Origin: Deltaproteobacteria bacterium
GTDB lineage: Bacteria > Desulfobacterota > Anaeroferrophillalia > Anaeroferrophillales > Tharpellaceae
Direction of reading: 5' to 3'
Assembly (NCBI GenBank): GCA_016938065.1
Contig: JAFGVI010000046.1
Location: 1-39,273 of the forward strand
Length of the DNA: 39,273 nt
Shown here: in pieces, positions 8,628 to 18,115 of the stretch
How the letters are laid out: each line of letters begins with the position of its first letter
How positions within the stretch are numbered: position 1 is the first letter of the stretch
Notes under the pieces: model-generated
Seen by the model: only the letters and a program-made list of their open reading frames with translations
Told to the model about the DNA's origin: nothing
The model's database searches: none
Program-made: the position numbers and the translations under genes

Positions 8628-10265
8628 ATGATCAGTGCTCACAATGTGGCCCTTGCTTACGGCAAACGGGTTATTTTTAAAGATGTCAATATCAAGTTCA
8701 CACCCGGTAACTGTTACGGTCTGATCGGGGCTAATGGCTCCGGGAAATCGACTTTTCTGAAGATTCTTGCGCGCGAGCTTGAGGGCGATAAAGGGAGCAT
8801 TTCTACCGGACCGGGGGAGCGGATCGCCATGTTGCGGCAGGACCATTTCGCTTTTGATGACCAGGTGGTCATCGATACGGTGATGATGGGCCACGCACAG
8901 CTCTATAAAGTGAAGGGCGAGCGGGAGGCGATCTACGCCAAAGCCGAGTTTACAGAAGAGGATGGCGTCCGTTCCGGGGAACTTGAGGCTCAGTTTGCCG
9001 AGATGAACGGTTACGAAGCGGAGTCGGAGGCGGCGGTGCTGCTCAAAGGTCTCGGCATCGGCGAAGCCCTGCTCAGTAAAAAAATGAAGGAGCTTGAGGG
9101 GGGTGAAAAGGTGCGGGTGCTGCTGGCCCAGGCCCTTTTCGGCAATCCCGATGTCTTGCTGCTCGATGAGCCTACCAACCACTTGGATCTGAAATCGATC
9201 AGTTGGCTGGAGGAGTTCCTTTTTCGTTTTCAGAATACGGTGATTGTGGTTTCTCATGACCGGCACTTTCTCAATCAGGTCTGTACGCATGTGGCCGACA
9301 TCGATTTCGGTAAAATCACGGTCTACGTCGGTAATTACGATTTCTGGTATGAAGCCAGCCAACTGGCATTGCAGCAGAAGCAGAATGAGAACCGCAAGGT
9401 CACCGACAAGGCCAATGAACTCAAGGAATTTATCCGCCGTTTTTCCTCCAACGCCTCAAAAGCCCGGCAGGCAACCTCGCGCAAGAAGCTGCTCGAAAAA
9501 TTGACGATCGAAGAGATGCCGGTATCTTCCCGCAAATATCCCTTCGTGGCCTTTAAGCCGGCCCGGGCCTGCGGCGATGTCATCCTTGAAATCGAGGATC
9601 TCTGTAAAACCAGCAACGGGGTCAAGGTACTGGATAACTTCAGCCTCAATCTTAATAAAGGGGACAAGGTCGCCTTTATCGGGGGCGACAGTCTGACCAA
9701 AACCACTCTGTTTCAGATTCTTGAAGGTCAACTGCAGCCGGACCGCGGCAGCTTTCGCTGGGGGGTGACGATCACCCCGGCCTTTTTCCCGATCGACAAC
9801 AGCAGCTACTTCGAAAATGATCTGAGTCTGATCGACTGGCTGCTGCAGTTTGCCCCGGCGGCCGAAGGGGAGAGTTTTGCCCGGGGATTTTTGGGGCGAA
9901 TGCTCTTTTCCGGGGATGAAGCGAAAAAGAAATCCTCGGTTCTGTCCGGGGGTGAGAAGGTGCGCTGCATGCTCGCAAAGATGATGCTCACCGAAGCGAA
10001 CGCGCTGATTTTCGACGAGCCCACCAACCATCTTGATCTTGAATCGATCACGGCCCTGAATAACGGCCTGATTGCCTATCCTGAAGTCATTCTCTTTACC
10101 AGCCACGACCACAAGTTTCTGGCGACTGTCGCCAACCGGATTATCGAATTTACTCCGAGTGGCTATATCGATCGGCGACTGACGTTTGATGAGTATCTGG
10201 AGAGTGGCGAAGTTGCTGCGATGCGGGAGCAGCATTATCAGGGCGAAGCTGATCTGAAGTTGTAG
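8628..10265 (+). CDS. ABC-F family ATPase (YbiT-like), duplicated ATP-binding protein without membrane domain
   Basis: Soluble protein with two ABC cassettes and no membrane helices. The family acts on ribosomes, in translation control or antibiotic protection. First cassette: Walker A GANGSGKST (34-42), signature LEGGEKVR, Walker B VLLLDEPTNHLD. A linker rich in charged and Gln residues follows (P-site tritransmembrane-replacement linker, about 240-300). Second cassette: signature LSGGEKVR and Walker B ALIFDEPTNHLD are intact, but its Walker A is degenerate (GGDSLTKTT), which I recall as usual in this subgroup. The frame opens at 8529, but the ATG at 8628 is preceded by AAGGA and begins with the conserved MISAHNVALAYG, giving 545 residues. 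The 3' part is duplicated in decayed form at 31743-32216. Confidence 0.95.
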   Translation: MISAHNVALAYGKRVIFKDVNIKFTPGNCYGLIGANGSGKSTFLKILARELEGDKGSISTGPGERIAMLRQDHFAFDDQVVIDTVMMGHAQLYKVKGEREAIYAKAEFTEEDGVRSGELEAQFAEMNGYEAESEAAVLLKGLGIGEALLSKKMKELEGGEKVRVLLAQALFGNPDVLLLDEPTNHLDLKSISWLEEFLFRFQNTVIVVSHDRHFLNQVCTHVADIDFGKITVYVGNYDFWYEASQLALQQKQNENRKVTDKANELKEFIRRFSSNASKARQATSRKKLLEKLTIEEMPVSSRKYPFVAFKPARACGDVILEIEDLCKTSNGVKVLDNFSLNLNKGDKVAFIGGDSLTKTTLFQILEGQLQPDRGSFRWGVTITPAFFPIDNSSYFENDLSLIDWLLQFAPAAEGESFARGFLGRMLFSGDEAKKKSSVLSGGEKVRCMLAKMMLTEANALIFDEPTNHLDLESITALNNGLIAYPEVILFTSHDHKFLATVANRIIEFTPSGYIDRRLTFDEYLESGEVAAMREQHYQGEADLKL

Positions 10266-10286
10266 GAAAGTTGTAGGAGATTTTTC

Positions 10287-10970
10287 ATGGCTATCCCCTG
10301 GCAGGTGCTTGACCGTTTTGCAACCGATAACGAAGGCGTCCTCGAACTGCGCCAGCGGGGCCCCGGTGACTTTCTGATTACCCTCGGGCCGCAGATCCTG
10401 ATGAACAGCCGGACCCAACGTTCGGAGATAGCTCTCGGCGAGCTCGGCTGCCGAAAATTGAAAAATCATCCGGCTCCGCGGGTACTCGTCGGGGGGCTGG
10501 GTATGGCCATCACCCTGCGCGCCGTCCTCAATCAACTGTCGGAGCGAGCCGTGGTGGTAGTGGCGGAATTGAATCCGAAAATCAAAGAGTGGTGTCTTGG
10601 TCCGCTGGCGGAACTGACCGCGGCTGCCGCCGCCGATCCTCGCGTGACCATCGAAATTACCGACGTGGCCGAGCTGGTTAAGAAATCAGCCGATGCAAGT
10701 TTTGATGCCATCATTTACGACCTCTACCGGGGGCCGGGCCCACAGACCGATTCCCGTAACGATCCCCTCTATGGCAGCCGGGCAATTAAAGCCTGCCGGC
10801 GGGCGCTGAAAAAAGCCGGCGTGTTTGCGGTCTGGGGTGAAAATCCTGACTCAAGCTTTGCCGGCCGCTTGACCGCGTCCGGTTTTGCCGTGCGCTGCGA
10901 GCGCCCCGGCAAAGGTGGTTACCGCCATGCGGTCTGGGTGGCGGATAAATCAGTAGCCGGTTGCATTTAA
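10287..10970 (+). CDS. Spermidine-synthase-like / SAM-dependent methyltransferase-fold protein
   Basis: A 227-residue Rossmann-fold protein. The nucleotide-binding loop is VLVGGLGMAITLRAVL (about 67-82), with an acidic residue ending the next strand (VVVVAELNPKIKEW) and FDAIIYDLYRGPGP matching the position of the spermidine synthase motif. It lacks the N-terminal beta-strand domain of true SpeE. It also lacks the second Asp of the substrate motif (DLYRGPGP instead of a D..D pattern), so polyamine synthesis is doubtful; a methyltransferase or orphan homologue is more likely. It begins 21 bases after the ABC-F stop and probably shares its transcript. Its last 32 bases and the following 15 are repeated at 32217-32263. 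Confidence 0.8.
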   Translation: MAIPWQVLDRFATDNEGVLELRQRGPGDFLITLGPQILMNSRTQRSEIALGELGCRKLKNHPAPRVLVGGLGMAITLRAVLNQLSERAVVVVAELNPKIKEWCLGPLAELTAAAAADPRVTIEITDVAELVKKSADASFDAIIYDLYRGPGPQTDSRNDPLYGSRAIKACRRALKKAGVFAVWGENPDSSFAGRLTASGFAVRCERPGKGGYRHAVWVADKSVAGCI

Positions 10971-10985
10971 AGATTGTCCCAATAC
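10939..10985. repeat. Direct repeat, left copy: end of spermidine-synthase-like gene and following bases
   Basis: This 47-base stretch (last codons DKSVAGCI, stop, and 15 downstream bases) recurs at 32217-32263 with about two or three differences. Homology stops at 10985, marking the left edge of the accessory island. Together with the ABC-F segment from 9688 it forms the left member of the direct repeats that bracket the island. Confidence 0.8.
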
Positions 10986-11401
10986 TTGCAAATTTTTTTC
11001 ATTTTCAAATAATCAAAAACCAAGCGAATCCGACGGTTCCGGCTCAATGTAGCCATATGGTGTTTTACGGGCCGATTTATGCAATGCCAGGCACCCTCGA
11101 AAAAAAATCACCAAAAGACCTTGTCAAGCTTTTTTTTCATTTTTGACAAAATTTTAGGGGGTGTGAGCAGTTACCTCTGGACTTTTTCTTGTTCCCTGTG
11201 TATTAACCTGTCTAAGCCTTTGCCCGGAAAAAAGGGGGCAAAAAAATCGGTGGCCAAAATGGCTGCCCAGGGGCTACGCTTGAAAAGGTCGATGGCCCGG
11301 ATATCATCAGCGCAGCCAGTAGCGCTTTTGTGATCTCATTTGGCTGGTTAATTATGTTTTACGTCCTGATTATTGTTTTTGCGAACTGATTCTTAAGCGC
11401 G
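10971..11401. other. 431-base intergenic leader before the RHS gene, no gene seen
   Basis: No credible coding region: the short open frames here have no ribosome-binding site and no recognisable product. The stretch is AT-richer than its surroundings and carries several A and T runs. A weak 7-bp stem (TTGTCAA at 11121, TTGACAA at 11143) sits in it. TTGACA at 11143 could be a -35 box, but no good -10 follows. It presumably holds the promoter and long leader of the RHS gene. Confidence 0.5.
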
Positions 11402-14400
11402 ATGACTCGGATATCTTTCAGGTTTAACGGTCTGGTTTGCGGCTTTGTCTGCTTGAGTTTTTTGCTTCTGGCGGGTGGTTGCTTTGCCCCGCTTTTTGCT
11501 GAAGACGACAAGAGCGGGGTTTCGCCGAATACCATTTCCCTGCCCACGGGGCCGGGCTCGGTAGAGGGTCTGGGCGAGTCTTTTCAGCCCTTGCTGAGTG
11601 CCGGTTCGGCCCGTTACGCGGTCAAGATCGCCCTGCCGCCTGGTCCGGCTGGTCATGGCCCGTCTTTGGCTCTGCAATACGACAGCGGTTTAGGTTTCAG
11701 CGCCGTGGCCCCGGGCTGGGATTTCGAGCCCGGCAGTATCCGTCGTTCGGTCGACAAGGGCTTGCCCCGATATGTCGATCAGGATAACGGCCTCGATGAT
11801 GACGGCGACGGTCAGGTTGATGAAATCGACGAAATCGACATTATCGTCGGGCCCGATGGCGAGGAGCTGGTCGAACTCAGTGATGGCAGCTACCGGGCCC
11901 GCATCGAAAGCGGCTTCAACCGTTATCGCCGGGTCGGCGACGGTTGGCAGGTCGATCTTAAAAACGGTACCTGCCTTGACTATGGCCTCGATCCCGGGGG
12001 CGGCGGCCGCATCGCGGAAACCGGTCTCGGCACCTACCGCTGGCTGCTCGAAAAGAGTACCGATGTTAACGGCAACGTCATTGTCTATTCATGGACTTCG
12101 CTGCCCGGTTCCTACCGGCAGAAATTTTTACAGGGAATCCGCTACGGTCCCGGAGCTGCTCCGTGGGCCGTTTTTTATTTTATCAGCTTCAATTATGAAA
12201 GCCGGCCCGACTGGCGCCTCGACTGTCGGCCCGGTTTCGCCCTCAAAACCGCCCATCGCCTGACCTCAATTGATATCGGTATCCAGGGCCATTTGCCGGC
12301 CCAGTGCGCGGTCGGCGATTTTAACGATGACAGTATCGCCGATGCCCTGATTGCCCGCTACCGCCTTGAATACGCCGCCATCAGTCCGGCTCAGGAGCAG
12401 CTGGTCCGGGTCACCCGTTACGGCAGCGACGGCGCCACTCGGCTGCCACCGATCTCCTTTACTTATGCCGCCTGTCAGCCGAACGAAGTTATTTCGGCCG
12501 CCGCGGCTTTAATCGGCGGTGCCAACCTCCCGGCTCTGGTGATGGACAGCGATTTTGTCGACCTTATCGATCTCAACCGTGACGCCCTGCCTGATATCCT
12601 GCACACCGATTATACCGGCGGCCAGCATCTGGTTTATCTCAACCAGGGTCCGGTTGATGACCACGGCCAACAGCGGATTCTCTGGAGCCAGCCGACCGCG
12701 ATCAGCAGTCCCGACGGTCTCGCCGCCTTTCTCCATTTAGATGACCAGCGGGTCAACCTTGCCGATATGGACGGCGACGGTTTAAGCGATCTGGTCCATA
12801 CCTCTATCGGCGACGAAGTTTCCTATTTTATTAACCGAGGCAATCTCGGCTGGGGCGCCAAAGCGAATATGTCGATTCAGGCTACGGCCCCGCCGGCTCC
12901 GTTTTCGGCCCAGAATATCAAAACCGCCGATCTTGATTTCAATAAACGCATCGATGTCGTCAGCAGTTTTGCCGGCGGCTACAAAACCTGGTTTAATTAT
13001 GCCGACGGCGTCTATTCCCAGGAGCAGGTGACCGCCGGCGCCGTTTATCAGGAGAGGGTGATCGATCTCGCCGATGAAGGCGTCGACCTGGCGGATATGA
13101 ACGGTGATCGTTTAAGCGACGTCGTTCAGGTCACCCCGACGGCGGTAATCTGTGCTTACAGCCTCGGCCGCGGTCATTTTGCCGCAGGCATCGCCCTGCC
13201 GATTCCCGATACCATACTCAGCGACGGGGCCGACAGTCAGATTGCCCGCGCCAAACTCACCGACATCAACTGCGACGGCCTCGCCGACCTGGTGATCGAA
13301 AGAGCGCAGCCGGGTGAACTCTGGTTCTGGCTCAACCTCGGCCGCAACGCTTTTTCCGAACGCTACACGGTTACCGGCCTGCCGCCGGTGTTCGGCTCGA
13401 ATCCGGCCCTGCGCTGGGCCGATATCAACGGTAACGGCAGCACCGATCTGATTTATGCCGATTCGGCCGCGGCCGAAAAAATTCAGGCCCTCGATCTCTG
13501 CGAGCTCATCTGCAACGGGGTTCATCCCCATCTTCTGACCGCGATCGACAACGGCCTCGGTCGTTTCACCAGTATCACCTACCAGAGCAGTACCGCCCAG
13601 GCCCTGGCGGCTGCCGCCGCCGGCCAGCCGTGGTCAACTACGGTGCCCTTTCCGGTGCCGGTTGTGGCCCGGGTCGAGGTCAATAGCGGCGTCGATCTCG
13701 ACCTGCAGCCGGGGGCCGATATTTATGAGAAAAGCTTTGTCTACCGTGATGGCTTTTACGATGATCTCGAGCGTCAGTTCCGGGGTTTTGCCGAAGTTAC
13801 GGTCACCGAACCCGGTGACGAGAGCATTCCCGCCGCGGTCACCATCAGCGAATTTTTCACCGGCGGCCCGGACGGGGTCAGCAACGATGAAGATGAAGAT
13901 ATCGACGAGCTCTCCGACGATAATCACCGTGAGGAAGAGGCTTTAAAAGGCCTGGTCAAGGCCCTGGAAAAACGCGACGGCAACGGCAAGCTCTACAGCC
14001 GCGAGGAAAACGACTGGCAGATCCGCACCCTGCCGCTGGCCAATCCCGCCGACCGCGAAATCCGCCTGGCCCTCAATCCCGCCAGCCGCTCGTTGCTCTA
14101 CGAAGGCGGCGAGACCCCAAAAACCATCTCCAGTACCCGCGCATACGACGATTTCGGCAATGTTATTCTGCTGGTTGAAAACGGCGATATCGACCTCTCC
14201 GGAGACGAGCGCCGGACCCAGACCGAATACATCAACAATCAGGTCAACTGGCTCATCGGCCTGCCTTATCATACGACCTTGAAAGATCTTGCCGATAATC
14301 GCCTGCGCGAAGCTTATACATATTACGACGGTGTTAAATTTGTCGGTCTGCCCGCCGGTCAGGCGACCGCCGGCCATATCAGCCGCCAGAGCAGCTGGGT

Positions 14401-17400
14401 TAAGGATGACGAATGGATCGATACGATCCGCAGTGAATACAACCTATACGGCAATCTCATCAGCGCCCTCGGTCCCCGCGGCGCCGCCCGGAGCATCGAA
14501 TGGGATGCTGATCTCCATATCTTCCCGATCCGCGAAACCATCGAGGTTGCCGCCGACCAGCCCGATCTCGAAATCATGGCCGCCTATAACCTCGGCCTCG
14601 GCGTCATGACTGAAAGCCATGATTTCAACGGCCATCAGACCAGCTATCATTACGATAACTTTTCCCGGCCGACAGCCGTTGTCCGGCCCGGCGATTCTGA
14701 GGCCCTGCCGACTATCAGCTATCGCTATCAGCTCTGCGACCCGCGGCGGGGCCGGCTCTATAGCTACGATGCCGCCGGTCAACTGAGCGAGACCGCGACC
14801 AGCCGCCAGTTCAGCCGGATTGCAAGCTTCGCCCGTGAGGTCTCCGGCGCAAGCGGTACCATCGACTCGGTTCAGCTGGTGGATGGTATGGGCCGGAAAA
14901 TCGCCGCCCTCAGTGAGGCTGAAAGCGGCGGCATCGTCAGTGAGATGGCCATTTTCAATGCCCGCGGCCTGGCCGGCTACAGCTTTCTTCCTTTTTTGCT
15001 GGCCGATCTTAATACCGAGCCCGACCCGGATTTGAACCTCTCTTACAGCCAAATTAGCTACGACGGCCTCGGCCGGGCCCTGCAGACCACAACCCCGCCG
15101 GATGAGAACGCTATCAGGGATGTTTCTTCAATCAGCTACCAGCCCTTATCGGTTACCACCACCGATGCCCGCGGCCATTTGAAAACCGCTATCAGTGACG
15201 GTCTTGAACGCCAGATCGCGACCGAGGAACATAACGCCTCCGAGATTTACACCACCCGCTATGCCTATGACGCGGCTTCCAATCTTCTTTCGGTCACCGA
15301 TCACCATAATAATGTCAAATCGATGATCTATGACGGCCTCGGCCGCCGCACCCTTTTGTCAGATCCCGACCAGGGCCGGATGGCATATGAATACGATGCC
15401 GCCTCCAACCTGATACGGACGCTGGATAATAAAAATCAGGAAATCGTTTATGAATATGATCTTGCCAACCGCCTGATCGCCAAAGACTACCTCGATGTCG
15501 CCGGCCTGAGCCCCGATATCATTTATCTTTACGACCGGCCCGCGGCCGATTATCCGGCCGCCGCCAATCTCGCTGGCCGTCTGGCCTCCGTTACCGACCT
15601 TTCCGGCGTCGTTTTCTATTCCTACGACGACCGGGGCAACAACGACTGGTACGTCGTCAGAGTCGAGGACGGCGGGCAAAGCGCCGATTTCCGCTTTGCT
15701 TCCGAGTCCGACGCCCTCGGCCGGGTGACAGCCAAGATTTTTCCCGACGGCGACCGCCTCACCTTTAGTTACAACCATCGCGGCCTTTTGAGCGAGATCC
15801 CGGGCTTTGCCGAAGTCACCGCTTATCACCCCGGTGGCGGCATCGAAAATATCACCTTCGCCAACCAGATAACGACCAGCAACCAGTATGACGACCGCTA
15901 CCGCCTTCTGGCGACCAGCACCACTCCGGCAGCCGCCGCGGCCCTGCGCGACCTCCATTACCGTTTCGACCCGAATAGCAACATCAGCGCCATCGATGAC
16001 CTTAGGCCGATTACTCCGGAGCTCCCCGAATTCGCCGGTCAGAGTTTTATCTACGACGATCTCAACCGCCTGACCCAGGCGCAGGGTCCGGGTTACGGCC
16101 GTATCGATTTCGCCTACGACGCCATCGGTAATATGACCTCTAAAAGCTCACCGGAGACCGGCGATCAGCATATCGATGATCCCCTGATCAACCTCAAGGC
16201 CATGACCTACGGCGGCGAGTACGGAACCTCCAACCGCGGCGAGCGTCAGCCCGGTGACGACCCCGGCCCCCATGCCCTGACCGCTACGGAAAGCGGTTTG
16301 GTCTACGAATACGATGCCAATGGTAACGTCGTCACCCGTGACGGTAAAACCTTCACCTGGGATTTCGACGACCGCCTGCACCAGGCGATCAGCCCGACTG
16401 TCACCACCAGCTATATCTACAATGCCGCCGGCCAGCGGGTCATCAAAAAGGTCGCCCGGGACGATAGCGTTGAAACCACCTGGTATGTCGATGACGCCTA
16501 TGAAATCCGCAATGGCCGGGCCGAGAAATATGTCTTTGCCGACGGCCGCCGCATCGCCCGGGTCGACGGCCGCCTGGCTGCGGTCGGCGATGAGATCAAA
16601 CAGCTGCTGATCCTTGAGCCGGGCTATAATTTCGTCGGGGTCGAGGTTGAGACGGCCGCCGCCGACATCGCTGCCGCCCTGAGCGAAGGGGCCGAAATCT
16701 GGGCCTGGGATGACGTCGGCCAGGATTTTCTCGCTTATATTCCGGCTGAAAGCCGCTACAATTTTACCACCCTGGTTCCCGGTCGGGGCTATCTTGTCAT
16801 GGCTCCGCAAGCCAAGACTATTACCCTTACGGGTTCAAGATCCCTGCCGCAGTTTGAGCTCTCGGCCGGCTGGAACCTGGTCGCCGCTTTTTCCGACCAC
16901 AGCCTCAGCATGACCGAGGTCCAGGCCGTCACCGGTTATCGTCTTCAGGCCCTCTGGTATTACGACACGCAAAGCGGCAGCTGGCACTCTTTCGCCCCCG
17001 GCCGGGCCCCTTTTCTCAATGATCTGGAAACCATGATTCCCGGCCGGGCTTACTGGCTGCAGCTCAGCGAGGCTTTCGACCTCGAACCGACCGCAGTACC
17101 GCCGGTCAAGCAGTTCTACCATCCCGATCATTTAGGCAGTGCCGGCCTGGTCACCGACTTAAGCGGCACCGTCATCGAACGGATCGAATACTATCCCTAC
17201 GGCCGCCCGCGTTACGAATCCCGCGTCAATTTCGACTCACCCTACAAATACACCGACAAGGAACTCGACCATGAAACCGGCCTGATGTACTACGAAGCCC
17301 GCTACTACGACCCGGTAATCGGCCGCTTTATGAGTGTAGATCCGTTGTCTTTTAGTTTAGATTCAGATTGCTCAGGTTCTCAATACGATTACGTTACCAA

Positions 17401-18115
17401 CAACCCAATAAATTATATTGATCCTGATGGTTTGAAAGGGAGGAAAGTAAAGCAGCAAAAAGGAGCAAAAAGAGCATCTAAAGTCGCACGCAGACTGGCT
17501 AGGCTAAAGACTCTGATGCAAAATGCACAAAATTCACGTAAGGCCAAAGATGTTAGAAAAGTAATGAAAGCTAGGTTAGAAATAGAGAGTTTAATAAAAC
17601 AAGCGAACACACCTGTCGGCTCTACTCCGGAAGCAGGTGACCCTTATGAAGCATTATCTTCCATAATGTCAAATATGAATTTTGTTGCTAATAGCAGTGG
17701 GGACCCTTTTAAATCGCATGACATTTCTTTGATTTGGAAACACCAAGAAGCTTTAGACAGATATCTAAATCTCGCTTACGAGGTTCCTTACGGGGAAGAA
17801 GCAACTTATACTTTCTATTTTGATGTTAAAAGTGGGTCAATTTTTTCAGATTACATTGGTCATTTAGGCACTAAAGAAGAATCAAAGTTTACAGCGGTGT
17901 TTAGGAATGATTGGGGTAAGATATTAGTGATAGGGGATAATGTGGTAGCGATTGATGTCACTTTTATAGGTCAAAAAATAGATCCAAATGTTATTCCTAA
18001 AGCAGAACAGTCTAGGAAACAAAGTTTACCAAATGACATGAGAAGCGATATTGTTAACGCATACAAACTTGATGAGCTAAATCTAGCTAGCGGGCTTGGA
18101 GATAAAGAAAATTAA
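11402..18115 (+). CDS. Giant exported SpvB/FG-GAP/YD-repeat RHS protein with variable C-terminal tip (TcB-TcC-like)
   Basis: Secreted RHS-type polymorphic toxin of 2237 residues. Order: signal sequence or lipoprotein-like leader (LLLAGGC, then PLFA); SpvB-like domain from about 40 (ISLPTGPGSVEGLGESF, SLALQYDSG); FG-GAP/VCBS repeats about 320-700 (LADMDGDGLSDLV, LTDINCDGLADLV, WADINGNGSTDLI); TcdB-middle-like segment near 709 (HLLTAIDNGLGRFTSITY); acidic Ca-binding-like stretch near 821; YD repeats about 950-1735 (YDAASNLL, YDGLGRR); an inserted GWN-type segment 1735-1900; and the RHS core (YHPDHLGSAGLV, GLMYYEARYYDPVIGRF) ending in DPDGL at 2007-2011. The last 226 residues are a variable tip of unknown type. 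SpvB plus FG-GAP plus RHS is the order of a fused TcB-TcC toxin component, whose RHS shell encloses a self-cleaved tip. Codon use turns AT-rich from about 17342. No immunity gene follows. Confidence 0.93.
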   Translation: MTRISFRFNGLVCGFVCLSFLLLAGGCFAPLFAEDDKSGVSPNTISLPTGPGSVEGLGESFQPLLSAGSARYAVKIALPPGPAGHGPSLALQYDSGLGFSAVAPGWDFEPGSIRRSVDKGLPRYVDQDNGLDDDGDGQVDEIDEIDIIVGPDGEELVELSDGSYRARIESGFNRYRRVGDGWQVDLKNGTCLDYGLDPGGGGRIAETGLGTYRWLLEKSTDVNGNVIVYSWTSLPGSYRQKFLQGIRYGPGAAPWAVFYFISFNYESRPDWRLDCRPGFALKTAHRLTSIDIGIQGHLPAQCAVGDFNDDSIADALIARYRLEYAAISPAQEQLVRVTRYGSDGATRLPPISFTYAACQPNEVISAAAALIGGANLPALVMDSDFVDLIDLNRDALPDILHTDYTGGQHLVYLNQGPVDDHGQQRILWSQPTAISSPDGLAAFLHLDDQRVNLADMDGDGLSDLVHTSIGDEVSYFINRGNLGWGAKANMSIQATAPPAPFSAQNIKTADLDFNKRIDVVSSFAGGYKTWFNYADGVYSQEQVTAGAVYQERVIDLADEGVDLADMNGDRLSDVVQVTPTAVICAYSLGRGHFAAGIALPIPDTILSDGADSQIARAKLTDINCDGLADLVIERAQPGELWFWLNLGRNAFSERYTVTGLPPVFGSNPALRWADINGNGSTDLIYADSAAAEKIQALDLCELICNGVHPHLLTAIDNGLGRFTSITYQSSTAQALAAAAAGQPWSTTVPFPVPVVARVEVNSGVDLDLQPGADIYEKSFVYRDGFYDDLERQFRGFAEVTVTEPGDESIPAAVTISEFFTGGPDGVSNDEDEDIDELSDDNHREEEALKGLVKALEKRDGNGKLYSREENDWQIRTLPLANPADREIRLALNPASRSLLYEGGETPKTISSTRAYDDFGNVILLVENGDIDLSGDERRTQTEYINNQVNWLIGLPYHTTLKDLADNRLREAYTYYDGVKFVGLPAGQATAGHISRQSSWVKDDEWIDTIRSEYNLYGNLISALGPRGAARSIEWDADLHIFPIRETIEVAADQPDLEIMAAYNLGLGVMTESHDFNGHQTSYHYDNFSRPTAVVRPGDSEALPTISYRYQLCDPRRGRLYSYDAAGQLSETATSRQFSRIASFAREVSGASGTIDSVQLVDGMGRKIAALSEAESGGIVSEMAIFNARGLAGYSFLPFLLADLNTEPDPDLNLSYSQISYDGLGRALQTTTPPDENAIRDVSSISYQPLSVTTTDARGHLKTAISDGLERQIATEEHNASEIYTTRYAYDAASNLLSVTDHHNNVKSMIYDGLGRRTLLSDPDQGRMAYEYDAASNLIRTLDNKNQEIVYEYDLANRLIAKDYLDVAGLSPDIIYLYDRPAADYPAAANLAGRLASVTDLSGVVFYSYDDRGNNDWYVVRVEDGGQSADFRFASESDALGRVTAKIFPDGDRLTFSYNHRGLLSEIPGFAEVTAYHPGGGIENITFANQITTSNQYDDRYRLLATSTTPAAAAALRDLHYRFDPNSNISAIDDLRPITPELPEFAGQSFIYDDLNRLTQAQGPGYGRIDFAYDAIGNMTSKSSPETGDQHIDDPLINLKAMTYGGEYGTSNRGERQPGDDPGPHALTATESGLVYEYDANGNVVTRDGKTFTWDFDDRLHQAISPTVTTSYIYNAAGQRVIKKVARDDSVETTWYVDDAYEIRNGRAEKYVFADGRRIARVDGRLAAVGDEIKQLLILEPGYNFVGVEVETAAADIAAALSEGAEIWAWDDVGQDFLAYIPAESRYNFTTLVPGRGYLVMAPQAKTITLTGSRSLPQFELSAGWNLVAAFSDHSLSMTEVQAVTGYRLQALWYYDTQSGSWHSFAPGRAPFLNDLETMIPGRAYWLQLSEAFDLEPTAVPPVKQFYHPDHLGSAGLVTDLSGTVIERIEYYPYGRPRYESRVNFDSPYKYTDKELDHETGLMYYEARYYDPVIGRFMSVDPLSFSLDSDCSGSQYDYVTNNPINYIDPDGLKGRKVKQQKGAKRASKVARRLARLKTLMQNAQNSRKAKDVRKVMKARLEIESLIKQANTPVGSTPEAGDPYEALSSIMSNMNFVANSSGDPFKSHDISLIWKHQEALDRYLNLAYEVPYGEEATYTFYFDVKSGSIFSDYIGHLGTKEESKFTAVFRNDWGKILVIGDNVVAIDVTFIGQKIDPNVIPKAEQSRKQSLPNDMRSDIVNAYKLDELNLASGLGDKEN

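Noticed and set aside
9456-10535. Minus-strand open frame (359 codons) opposite the ABC-F and speE-like genes
   Set aside because: It is a shadow of two recognised genes and crosses their boundary without any domain.
11121-11149. Inverted repeat TTGTCAA ... TTGACAA before the RHS gene as a terminator or operator
   Set aside because: The stem is AT-only with a 15-base loop and no T run directly after it; chance is likely in this AT-rich gap.
11220-11330. c-di-GMP (GEMM) riboswitch in the RHS leader, suspected because of the long G-rich leader
   Set aside because: The conserved ACGCAAAGC-type core and tetraloop receptor pattern could not be found on either strand.
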